A stretch of 64,000 bases of DNA. Origin: Gracilibacillus massiliensis. Lineage in GTDB: Bacteria > Bacillota > Bacilli > Bacillales > Amphibacillaceae. Position numbers and translations under genes: made by a program. The stretch spans positions 124,001 through 188,000 of the forward strand of contig NZ_CZRP01000012.1 of NCBI RefSeq assembly GCF_001458115.1. Reading direction: 5' to 3'. The notes beneath the pieces were generated by a model that was not told the DNA's origin, made no database searches, and saw nothing but the letters and a program-made list of their open reading frames with translations. Positions 25,849 through 33,019 of this stretch are shown piece by piece (the stretch's first letter is position 1; every line of letters begins with the position of its first letter).

Positions 25849-26256
25849 TCAGGAGGGTAGTAACCATGAAATGTTTTTATAACCAGATTGGTCGATCTTA
25901 TACCACTTTAATTGAGGAGAATCAAATTTATAAGAGACGATTACCATATCAATATTAGCGTCAGGGTGATTTCTTAGATCATAGGAAGAAGGGATAGCAG
26001 CGGTTGTAGGATGGGTGTGGAAAATGGCTAATAATTGTTCCCTTGTGTTTAGAATATCTTGTATTTTTTGTTGGACGATCTTTTTAGATACAAAAAACTT
26101 GTTACGTGATCGGATTTCATTTACTAACGGCCAGAATGATTGAGCTTTATTATAGTGACCAGATATCAATCCGCAGGCTTCGTAGGGTAATTGTTTTTTC
26201 CCTTCTTCCATGATTTCTTGATAAATCGTGTTAGAGATTTCGATTACTTCTTCCAT
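25849..26256 (-). CDS. JAMM/MPN (JAB) domain protein
   Basis: 135 residues. The JAMM zinc-metalloprotease signature is complete: the glutamate in YEACGLISGH (about 25-34), then FHTHPTTAAIPSSYD (about 79-93), fitting HxH-x7-S-x2-D with PS before the aspartate. Bacterial JAB proteins cleave C-terminal tags, isopeptide or cysteine-adduct bonds. Here the gene overlaps the end of the coiled-coil gene by 13 nt and precedes a sulfotransferase. No ubiquitin-like or ThiS-type sulfur carrier is seen nearby, so the substrate may be one of the local spore-type proteins. Confidence 0.82.
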   Translation of the reverse strand: MEEVIEISNTIYQEIMEEGKKQLPYEACGLISGHYNKAQSFWPLVNEIRSRNKFFVSKKIVQQKIQDILNTREQLLAIFHTHPTTAAIPSSYDLRNHPDANIDMVIVSYKFDSPQLKWYKIDQSGYKNISWLLPS

Positions 26257-27191
26257 AAGGACTTTGCCAGTAACCAGGTTTTCTTTAATCCATTCGTAGT
26301 GTTGTCAGCTTCTTGTTCCATCGCTATATTATCTTCTTTTGTTTTCGCATCTGTAGTAATGGGTGCTACTTTTTCCTCCACTTCAACTTTTTCATTTTCA
26401 ATAGATGGACTAATTTCAGTTTGTTCAACTTTTGGTGTTTCCTCTAAAGGTGGTTCTTGATTATATTCTTTTTCTACTTCTGGTTTCTTCGTTTTGGTTG
26501 TTGTCTTTTTGACGATAATGTTTTTATTTAATTCATATTGTGTATTATGAAATGTTTTCTTTCCGTTTTGTATGGTTATCATTTGTCGAGTTGACTCGCG
26601 AGTATCCTGCTTCGGATTCGTCATTATTTGCTGACTTGGTGGTGGTGCTCGATGTCCTTTCGGTTTTGCTGATTTAAGCATACGTTGAAGCTGCCGGTAT
26701 TCACTCGTGCGATTTCTTGTTTGTTGTTTGGGAGGAGAACTAGCCTGTAATTGCTTATTTATTTGTTGGAATTCTTGATTTTGCTCCTTCACTTGTTTTT
26801 TTACATCATCTAAGTCAACGTTTGTTTCTCCAATCACTTGATTAATCTTTTCGAGCAACTCGTTCACTCTTAATTCTTTGACTTCTCCCCTAATTGTCTG
26901 GACATCTTTTTTTAATTGTTGAATAGAGTGATGAATAGAATGTATTTGAGAGGATATTTTCTGTTCCTTATCTGCATAATCTCTTAATTGAGTATGATAA
27001 GATTCTTCCATAACTTTCATTTCCCCTTTGCCCTTCTGTAGTTTCTGTTTAAGCTCTTCTAATTCCTGTTTGGTTTGCCAATATAAAATAGAATGGTCTG
27101 CATCTCTTGTTTCTACCACTTTTTTATACACTTCAAGTTCCTTATTTAGCTTTTCAATGTCTTGATAATTATAGAGCTTATATTGATACAA
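26244..27191 (-). CDS. Coiled-coil protein of the duplicated divergent module (long copy)
   Basis: 315 residues from TTG 27191, preceded by AAGGGTGA. Residues 5-165 form a long heptad-rich coiled coil (QELEELKQKLQ, QQLKKDVQTIRGEVKELRV). A linker ends in SEYRQLQRMLKSAK (about 181-194). A Thr/Lys-rich stretch and an acidic tail (about 240-300) follow, ending KKTWLLAKSLWKK. The motif SEYRQLQ(R/N)ML(K/Q)SA and the preceding helix recur in the 131-residue gene at 30534, so these are paralogues. Each is divergent from a 12-cysteine protein. No known family; a scaffold or chaperone for that partner is a guess. Confidence 0.7.
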   Translation of the reverse strand: MYQYKLYNYQDIEKLNKELEVYKKVVETRDADHSILYWQTKQELEELKQKLQKGKGEMKVMEESYHTQLRDYADKEQKISSQIHSIHHSIQQLKKDVQTIRGEVKELRVNELLEKINQVIGETNVDLDDVKKQVKEQNQEFQQINKQLQASSPPKQQTRNRTSEYRQLQRMLKSAKPKGHRAPPPSQQIMTNPKQDTRESTRQMITIQNGKKTFHNTQYELNKNIIVKKTTTKTKKPEVEKEYNQEPPLEETPKVEQTEISPSIENEKVEVEEKVAPITTDAKTKEDNIAMEQEADNTTNGLKKTWLLAKSLWKK

Positions 27192-27382
27192 TATGATTCA
27201 CCCTTTTTATGGTTCATTAATATACTATTGATGAAACATTAAACCGTGTCACATGTACTTTTTTTCTCCATATATTCTACTGCACACTTGTTTTGGAAAG
27301 GTAGCAATTTTTAAATGTTTTTCTTTAATATGATATTCACCTAACTTCCCAAATATCATGATATTTCCGCTATTTAACTAAA

Positions 27383-27410
27383 ACATTTTCTAGTGTGTTG
27401 TCATAGGCTA
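27383..27410 (+). promoter_or_regulatory. SigK-like promoter of the 27446 gene
   Basis: AC, 17 bp, CATAGGCTA, 35 nt before the start codon, fits SigK (AC-N16/17-CATANNNTA). The same nine bases, CATAGGCTA, occur at the equivalent place before both genes of the second module (30968-30976 complement; 31034-31042). Confidence 0.65.
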
Positions 27411-27445
27411 TATGGACAGTAATCTTATTTGGAGGTGTTTGCTAG

Positions 27446-28120
27446 ATGCAAATGGATAATTTAACAGGAGGGCAGGAACTTCTGTGTATAAATACAGAGA
27501 AGGTTTATGACTGGATTTTAAACGAAGCAACATTTGATCTAAGTTTACCGGATTTAGATTTACCTATTAACCCGGTAACCGGTGATCAACTTGAATGTGA
27601 TGATATTGACTTAGATTCTGTAACATGCGAGGTTGCTCCTGCTGAAGTCGATCCGATTGTCGTATTAGGTCGTGAAAATCAAGTGTTTGTTGTGGATGGA
27701 GCAGAAGTTACATTACAAATTGTTAACATCCGCAAAAATTTCGAAGTAACTGTTTTTGTTAACTTGGTACCAGAACTTGGCGGAAGTCGCGTAGAAGTTG
27801 GTTCAGCTGAATTTACTCGCTGTGAACAAGTCATTCTTTGTGCGCCAGATGGAACAGACATAGATGTCACGTATACAGATCTAGATTGTTTTGTATGTAC
27901 GGCTTCATGTGACGCTGGAACAACAACAGAAGTAGATGAATTAGATGTAACGGTAACTGTACGTCTTTGCCAAAGCATTCAGTCTACATTTGATGTAACA
28001 TTAGAACTTGTAGCAGATTTCTGTCAACCACGAGATATCTTACCATTCCCACCATGCCCGGCACCAACAATGCCAGCACAATGCCCTGTCGTTTTCCCTA
28101 ATAACGGGAATAACGGATAA
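27446..28120 (+). CDS. 12-cysteine beta-type protein, probable spore-surface component (copy 1)
   Basis: 224 residues, no signal peptide. It starts MQMDNLTGGQELLCINTEKV and continues VYDWIL. It is acidic and rich in Val/Thr/Asp strands, and contains 12 cysteines. All 12 are conserved in the paralogue at 31080 (LLC, LEC, VTC, TRC, ILC, DCFVC, SC/NC, RLC, DFC, PPCP, AQCP). The C-terminus is proline-rich (LPFPPCPAP, QCPVVFP). Absence of a signal, many cysteines and a SigK promoter fit mother-cell-made spore coat, exosporium or appendage proteins cross-linked by disulfides. I do not recognise the family; it is not obviously a DUF3992 Ena protein. GGAGGT precedes the ATG. Confidence 0.7.
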   Translation: MQMDNLTGGQELLCINTEKVYDWILNEATFDLSLPDLDLPINPVTGDQLECDDIDLDSVTCEVAPAEVDPIVVLGRENQVFVVDGAEVTLQIVNIRKNFEVTVFVNLVPELGGSRVEVGSAEFTRCEQVILCAPDGTDIDVTYTDLDCFVCTASCDAGTTTEVDELDVTVTVRLCQSIQSTFDVTLELVADFCQPRDILPFPPCPAPTMPAQCPVVFPNNGNNG

Positions 28121-28137
28121 ACTGTCAACATAGGGAT

Positions 28138-28170
28138 AAAGAGAGGGTAACTCCTCTCTTTCTTTTTTTT
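28138..28170 (+). terminator. Terminator after the 27446 gene
   Basis: AAAGAGAGG pairs with CCTCTCTTT around GTAACT and is followed by CTTTTTTTT. Confidence 0.85.
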
Positions 28171-28199
28171 ACACTAATTAGTTGGAGGTGTAACGAGTT

Positions 28200-28784
28200 A
28201 TGGACCAACAACAGTTACAGCAAAAGATCAAGGGTTGGCAGAATGAAAGTGCGGCATATTTAAATGAGATCAAAGAGTTAATCCAATCGGTCGAGACAGC
28301 CAAACAAATGATTGTAATTTGTTATTTTACAACCTCTTATCAACTTTCCCATCAAACAGATCGTGTCAATTATGGTATCGGATCCTTTCATATTCAAAAT
28401 TTAGGAACTCAACCATTAAAGAATCCACATATCGGAATCAAAATCACCTCCAATATCGATTTTAATTTTTCGGGAAAATACTTATATCCATCCTCTAAAA
28501 AAACGGTTCGAGTTTCAAATGCGTGGGAACGAATTAATGAACCAACCGACAAAAAAGAAATATGGTTAAAGCCTACCCAAAAAGAGTCGATCCAACCTGG
28601 AGAAATACTAACATTTTCTAATTTTCAATTAAAATGGGAACCAAATTCAAGCTATTCCGGAACGATTCAAGGTTTTACATATGGTGAAGAGCTACCAGAT
28701 GGCATCCATGCCTTAAATCAAATTAATCTTAACGGTACCATAACAGAGCGAGATCAGGAGGCGCAGATAGATGAAAAAAAATAG
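28200..28784 (+). CDS. Unknown protein in the spore-type cluster (194 aa)
   Basis: 194 residues. A helical N-terminus (QQKIKGWQNESAAYLNEIKELIQSVETAKQM, about 7-37, partly quoted) precedes a beta-rich body: YFTTSYQLSHQ, GIGSFHIQNLGTQPLKNP, GIKITSNIDFNFSGKYL, QPGEILTFSNFQLKWEP. The pattern suggests a beta-sandwich domain on a helical stalk. GGAGGT lies 11 nt before the ATG, a long spacing shared with the 31080 gene. It overlaps the next gene by 14 nt. No family is recognised. It lies between the two copies of the divergent module. Confidence 0.65.
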   Translation: MDQQQLQQKIKGWQNESAAYLNEIKELIQSVETAKQMIVICYFTTSYQLSHQTDRVNYGIGSFHIQNLGTQPLKNPHIGIKITSNIDFNFSGKYLYPSSKKTVRVSNAWERINEPTDKKEIWLKPTQKESIQPGEILTFSNFQLKWEPNSSYSGTIQGFTYGEELPDGIHALNQINLNGTITERDQEAQIDEKK

Positions 28785-29091
28785 GGATCATACGCCTTTG
28801 CAAATCAATCAGCTTATACAACAATATATGAAAGATTCTTTAGATCGGATCACGCAAGATGACCAATCCAATAAAAATAATAGTTTCGTCTACTTAGAGA
28901 ATGATACTTTACATTTATTAATCATGTATCTATTAATGAAGAAGGAAAATAACAATACTGGTATGAATAATGAAAGCTTTGAAGAGTTATCGGAAGTTTT
29001 AGAATCATATATGGAAGATAATCGTCAAGCATTTGATGGAATCATCGATTTATTAAAAGACAGAATGACGGGAAATCAGGCAGATGACTAG
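28771..29091 (+). CDS. Unknown helical protein in the spore-type cluster (106 aa)
   Basis: 106 residues, mostly helical: QINQLIQQYMKDSLDRI, NDTLHLLIMYLLMKKE, FEELSEVLESYMEDNRQ. It is acidic overall, and Asn-rich loops (NKNNS, NNNTGMNN) separate the helices. It overlaps the 28200 gene by 14 nt and the next gene by 8 nt, so the three are one translational unit. An AGGAGG site lies inside the preceding gene. Not recognised. Confidence 0.65.
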   Translation: MKKNRDHTPLQINQLIQQYMKDSLDRITQDDQSNKNNSFVYLENDTLHLLIMYLLMKKENNNTGMNNESFEELSEVLESYMEDNRQAFDGIIDLLKDRMTGNQADD

Positions 29092-30301
29092 TAATAGATG
29101 GCTTTATCTTCCGGTTGAGGTTAAAGTGCGCGAACTAGATGCAAAGTTGCTGCTTTCTTATTATGCGATAAAACAAGGGTATCAAGTAATCATCGGAGAC
29201 CATCCAACAGTAGAAGAAGCTTCATCACATTTCCCAAGAGGTATTTTTTTAACAAAGGGTGGACCAAAAGGGTTTCGAAAAAGGACGATCACCAATGCAA
29301 AAACCAATAGACAAACCATTGTAGAATTAGATGAAGAAGGATTATTAATAGAAAAAGCAAAATACACAAGAGATCGAATGCGAAAAGACATGCTAAAGTT
29401 CGTTGAGCAGGAATATTGCTGGGGAGATCATCAAAAACAAATTATTTCGAGTGCTTATCCTGATATGACGACAAAGTGCAAGGTAGTGGGTAATCCTAGA
29501 TTGGATTTATTAACAGCAAAATACCGAGAAATTTATCGTGACGAAGCAACTGCTATTCAAGAAACGTATCAGGATTTTATTTTAGTGAATACTAGATTTT
29601 CTTTGTATAATAAGGCGAAAGCAGTCAACGAGAATCGTTTTGTAAAACCTATTAAAAAGTTGTACGAAGCATTTTTAGAGATGATAGAAGTGTTGGCTAA
29701 AGAGTTTCCTACTAAAAATATTGTAATCCGGCCTCATCCTGGAGAAAATATCAGATCGTATCAACATGCCTTTAGCCAATATCAAAATGTTCATGTTGTA
29801 CACGAGGGTACGATTATTAAATGGTTACTCGCAGCAAATGTCATCATTCATAATGGTTGTACTTCTGGCATCGAAGCTTTTTTATTAGATAAACCAGTGA
29901 TTGCGTATATCCCTGTTGTGGAAAAGGATAACACTTTACCCAATCAAGTTGGATTACAAGTAGAAACGCTTGCTTCTCTTCATCAGGCAATTTTAAATAT
30001 ATCAAATTATAATCAACTAAAAAGAACACCTAAAAGCTTGTATCATTATTGTTTTCTGGAGAATGACAGTTACTCGTATCAGCGTATTCTCCATTTATGT
30101 AACAGAATCTCGTTACCATCACCACCTCTTAAAATATCTCCCCGACGTATAAGTATACAAAAACAAAAAAGGAGATTTTCCCTCCTTGAAAATGAATTGA
30201 CGCACTTTTATCAGAAAATCGATGACATCGAGCAAGACTCTTTCCAACGTCATATCAAACAAATAGCTCCAAATGCGTATCGAGTGCAGGCTATTCCCTG
30301 A
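29084..30301 (+). CDS. Surface-carbohydrate biosynthesis protein, GT-B/CDP-glycerol transferase-like
   Basis: 405 residues. It resembles the surface carbohydrate biosynthesis proteins with a GT-B-like layout: WLYLPVEVKVRELDAKLLLSYYA at the start, VVGNPRLDLL (about 142), VIRPHPGEN (about 210), and HNGCTSGIEAFLLDKPVIAY (about 252). The last three also occur in CDP-glycerol and polysaccharide transferases. The extra C-terminal 60 residues are basic. It is translationally coupled to the two unknown genes before it, which links glycan transfer to this cluster. Donor and acceptor are unknown. Confidence 0.7.
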   Translation: MTSNRWLYLPVEVKVRELDAKLLLSYYAIKQGYQVIIGDHPTVEEASSHFPRGIFLTKGGPKGFRKRTITNAKTNRQTIVELDEEGLLIEKAKYTRDRMRKDMLKFVEQEYCWGDHQKQIISSAYPDMTTKCKVVGNPRLDLLTAKYREIYRDEATAIQETYQDFILVNTRFSLYNKAKAVNENRFVKPIKKLYEAFLEMIEVLAKEFPTKNIVIRPHPGENIRSYQHAFSQYQNVHVVHEGTIIKWLLAANVIIHNGCTSGIEAFLLDKPVIAYIPVVEKDNTLPNQVGLQVETLASLHQAILNISNYNQLKRTPKSLYHYCFLENDSYSYQRILHLCNRISLPSPPLKISPRRISIQKQKRRFSLLENELTHFYQKIDDIEQDSFQRHIKQIAPNAYRVQAIP

Positions 30302-30305
30302 TCAT

Positions 30306-30434
30306 TTACTTCATACAACAGCCACCTTTACTTCTTCGAATCGCTTTTTTCTTAATTTCAGAAGTAATAACAATAGGTTGATCAGATTGTTTAAATGATC
30401 GTGCTACTTTCGTTATGATTTCCTTCGCTTTCAT
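30306..30434 (-). CDS. 42-residue basic protein with Cys-Cys tail
   Basis: ATG at 30434 lies 8 nt after GAGGAG. The product starts MKAKEIITKVARSF, then PIVITSEIKKKAIRRS, and ends KGGCCMK. It is basic and has two adjacent cysteines just before the end. Small Lys-rich proteins with terminal cysteines are common on spore surfaces. The gene is convergent with the 29084 gene and sits downstream of the 30534 coiled-coil gene on the same strand. It is short, but start signals and coding character look real. Not recognised. Confidence 0.6.
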   Translation of the reverse strand: MKAKEIITKVARSFKQSDQPIVITSEIKKKAIRRSKGGCCMK

Positions 30435-30533
30435 AATACCATCTCCTCGTATTCGTCTTCATAATAGTATAGTCCTTAGATACAAATCGGTATGGACGAA
30501 TGAAGGCTTTTTGTGAAAACGAGGTGTTTAGCC

Positions 30534-30929
30534 TTATCTTTTTGTGCGGCGATTATTAGATTGGATCGATGTTATTTCAACTCTAGTTGGAAGCATGTTG
30601 TTCGTAGCATTCTTTGAATTAGTAATGGTTTCTGTTTGTCTAGCTGATTGAAGCATATTCTGTAATTGGCGATATTCTGAAGGACGTCTAGGCGTACTTT
30701 TGGTTAATGATTGTTTTAGTTGTTGTAATTCTTGTTTTTGTCTATCGATATCTGTGTTTAGATTTTCGAATTGTTCTTCGGTATTTTCAATAAATAGATG
30801 CAATTTATCAATTAATGTTGTCAATTTTAGTTTTTCAATTTCATTTTTTATTAATCGTATTTCCTGTTGTAAATCGGATACCACCTCCGTGAGATGGTTA
30901 ATATCTAGTTCTTGTTGCTCCTCGCTCAT
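30534..30929 (-). CDS. Coiled-coil protein of the duplicated divergent module (short copy)
   Basis: 131 residues. Residues 1-75 are a coiled coil (HLTEVVSDLQQEIRLIKNEI, DRQKQELQQLKQSL). RPSEYRQLQNMLQSARQ at about 82-98 matches the long copy at 26244, and the tail is basic (SNNRRTKR). The acidic C-terminal third of the long copy is missing. GAGGAGATGAG precedes the ATG. It is divergent from the second 12-cysteine gene and has its own CATAGGCTA promoter. Unknown family. Confidence 0.7.
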   Translation of the reverse strand: MSEEQQELDINHLTEVVSDLQQEIRLIKNEIEKLKLTTLIDKLHLFIENTEEQFENLNTDIDRQKQELQQLKQSLTKSTPRRPSEYRQLQNMLQSARQTETITNSKNATNNMLPTRVEITSIQSNNRRTKR

Positions 30930-30967
30930 GATCTCATCTCCTCATCTATAACACATATGGCTATTAG

Positions 30968-30994
30968 TAGCCTATGTGGATCGTGGTGAAAGGT
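30968..30994 (-). promoter_or_regulatory. SigK-like promoter of the 30534 gene
   Basis: On the minus strand: AC (30994-30993), 16 bp, CATAGGCTA (30976-30968). The -10 lies in an imperfect palindrome (ACATATGGCTA-TTAG-TAGCCTATGT, 30951-30977) that could also be an operator. Confidence 0.6.
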
Positions 30995-31015
30995 GAAAAA
31001 TCGTGAATGCTTTTA

Positions 31016-31042
31016 ACGTTTTTCTTTTAGCATCATAGGCTA
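31016..31042 (+). promoter_or_regulatory. SigK-like promoter of the 31080 gene
   Basis: AC (31016), 16 bp, CATAGGCTA (31034-31042), 37 nt before the start codon. It is arranged back to back with the promoter of the coiled-coil gene. Confidence 0.65.
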
Positions 31043-31079
31043 ATAAGGAATTATAGTTAAATGGAGGTGTGCAAGCGTA

Positions 31080-31865
31080 ATGCGATTAGATAAACTAACA
31101 GGGGGACAGGAACTTCTTTGTATTAATACAGAGAAAGTGTATGATTGGATCCTTAATGAAACGACATTTGATTTAACTGTAGATGGTTTAGAATTACCAA
31201 TTAATACGGTTACGGGTGCTCAATTAGAGTGTGATGATATTGATCAAACCGCTGTAACATGTACCGTTACACCAACAGAAATCGATCCAATTGTTGTATT
31301 GGACCGAGAAGATCAAGTATTTGTAGTAGATGGTGAAGAAGTTACCTTACAACTTATCAATATTCGCAAAAATTTCGATGTTACTGTTTTTGCACCATTA
31401 ATTCCTGAACTAGGAGGAGGTACCATTGAAATCGGTTCAGCCACCTTCACTAGATGTGAACAAGTAATATTGTGTGCGCCGAATGGTACTGATGTTGATG
31501 TATCCTATACAGATTTAGATTGTTTTGTGTGTGCGGTGAACTGTGATACGGGATCAAGTACAGAGATAGATGAGTTAAATGTGACGGTATCCGTAAGACT
31601 ATGTCAGAGCATTCAATCAACGTATGACGTTACATTAGAACTTGTAGCAGATTTCTGTCAACCTCGTGATATTTTACCATTTCCACCATGCCCGGCACCA
31701 TCAATGCCGGCTCAATGCCCGGTTATTTTTCCTAATAGTGTTATAACGGAAGCAGAAGAAACCGAAGAAAAGTCTCACGTTGAACCAGAACTAATTCAAC
31801 CAACGGAAATCAAGGTAGAACCAGATGAGCTAGAAGAAACAACAGAGCAAGAAGGAGAGGAGTAA
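31080..31865 (+). CDS. 12-cysteine beta-type protein, probable spore-surface component (copy 2)
   Basis: 261 residues. It is clearly homologous to the 27446 protein over its first 220 residues (LTGGQELLCINTEKVYDWIL, DLDCFVC, LPFPPCPAPSMPAQCPVIFP), with all 12 cysteines kept. It differs by an acidic C-terminal extension of about 37 residues (ELIQPTEIKVEPDELEE). The end of the coding region forms the left arm of its own terminator. GGAGGT is 11 nt before the ATG. As with copy 1, lack of a signal peptide and a SigK-like promoter point to a structural protein made in the mother cell. Confidence 0.7.
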   Translation: MRLDKLTGGQELLCINTEKVYDWILNETTFDLTVDGLELPINTVTGAQLECDDIDQTAVTCTVTPTEIDPIVVLDREDQVFVVDGEEVTLQLINIRKNFDVTVFAPLIPELGGGTIEIGSATFTRCEQVILCAPNGTDVDVSYTDLDCFVCAVNCDTGSSTEIDELNVTVSVRLCQSIQSTYDVTLELVADFCQPRDILPFPPCPAPSMPAQCPVIFPNSVITEAEETEEKSHVEPELIQPTEIKVEPDELEETTEQEGEE

Positions 31866-31890
31866 TCCTCTTCTTCTTGCTCTATTTAAT
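31844..31890 (+). terminator. Terminator overlapping the end of the 31080 gene
   Basis: An 18-bp stem (AGAGCAAGAAGGAGAGGA with TCCTCTTCTTCTTGCTCT, one G-U pair) has the stop codon in the loop and is followed by ATTTAATTT. Confidence 0.8.
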
Positions 31891-32032
31891 TTCACAAAAA
31901 GCAATATCTGTAAACTCATATTTAAAAATGGGTTGATTTGATAGGCAGCGGTCGTTAACTATTCAAAGGGTTTCCAATATACATATTAAGTATCACAAGA
32001 AATTTTGCATAGATAGGAATGAGGGAGCGACA

Positions 32033-33007
32033 GTGTTTTTTAAAGATAAAACCATTTTAGTTATTGGTGGTACCGGGACAATCGGTACAAGCGTGGTTAA
32101 AGAATTATTAAAGGATAATCCCAAAAAAATAAAAATATTTAGTCGGGATGAGTATAAACAACACCAGGTTCGAGAAAAGTTGCATCACCATAAAGCTATC
32201 CAATTTTATATCGGTGATATCCGTGATTTAAATAGATTAGAAGAAGTTATGTCGAATGTAGATTATGTTTTTCACCTAGCTGCAATGAAACGTGTAGACG
32301 CTTGTGAAGAGAATCCATTAGAAGCAGTCGAAACAAATATTATAGGTGCTTCGAATATTAAAAATGCTGCAATTAAAAGTAAGGTTAAAAAAGTTATTTT
32401 TACTAGCTCAGACAAGGCGATATCTCCTACGAATACTTATGGAGCCACGAAGTTGATTGCTGAAAAGTTGCTGGCTGCACCATCTTCCAGTGCTACCAAA
32501 TTTGCGAGCGTCCGTTTTGGTAATGTGATGGGGTCACGAGGGTCTGTGATTCCGCTTTTTCAAGAACAAATCAAAACTAATCAAAAAATTACGATTACAG
32601 ACCCTGAAATGACAAGATTTATGATGACTTTGACACAGGCTACCAGTTTGACTTTACAAGCTTTAAAGGAGTCCAAAGGTGGAGAAGTATTTGTCTTGAA
32701 AATGCCAGTTATTCGCTTAGGAGATTTAGCAGATCTATTAATTCAACAATCAGGATATTCCGTAACCATTGAAAATATTGGGCTAAAGCCTGGTGAAAAA
32801 ATGTATGAAGAGCTCATGACATACGATGAATCCCAACAGGCATGGGAGTTAGATAATATGTTTGTCATTCCATCCACTTCCACTGACGTCAATTCATATT
32901 CCAAAAAAGCGATTCAAAGAACATACAAATCGAATGATCAAGAAGTAGTAACCAAACATCAATTAAGCGAATTGTTGCAAGATGCAGGCTTACTTGAGAA
33001 GAATTAG
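32033..33007 (+). CDS. pseB: UDP-GlcNAc 4,6-dehydratase, PseB-like
   Basis: 324-residue extended SDR enzyme. NAD(P)-binding GGTGTIG is at about 12-18. The catalytic set of PseB/FlaA1-type dehydratases is visible: D127-K128 in SSDKAISP and Y136-x3-K140 in YGATK. SRDEYKQ, RFGNVMGSRGSVIPLF, DPEMTRFMM and KPGEKMYEEL support this. The family converts UDP-GlcNAc to the 4-keto-6-deoxy sugar, inverting C5 in PseB. GTG 32033 follows GAGGGA. It is the first gene of the pseudaminic-acid operon, which then encodes every later step. Confidence 0.85.
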   Translation: MFFKDKTILVIGGTGTIGTSVVKELLKDNPKKIKIFSRDEYKQHQVREKLHHHKAIQFYIGDIRDLNRLEEVMSNVDYVFHLAAMKRVDACEENPLEAVETNIIGASNIKNAAIKSKVKKVIFTSSDKAISPTNTYGATKLIAEKLLAAPSSSATKFASVRFGNVMGSRGSVIPLFQEQIKTNQKITITDPEMTRFMMTLTQATSLTLQALKESKGGEVFVLKMPVIRLGDLADLLIQQSGYSVTIENIGLKPGEKMYEELMTYDESQQAWELDNMFVIPSTSTDVNSYSKKAIQRTYKSNDQEVVTKHQLSELLQDAGLLEKN

Positions 33008-33019
33008 AAGGAGGATCAC

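Noticed and set aside
27446-28120. Ena (DUF3992) endospore appendage subunit
   Set aside because: Cysteine richness and likely sporulation control agree, but length, the start with LTGGQELLC and the Pro-Cys tail do not match what I know of Ena subunits; I could not support the name.
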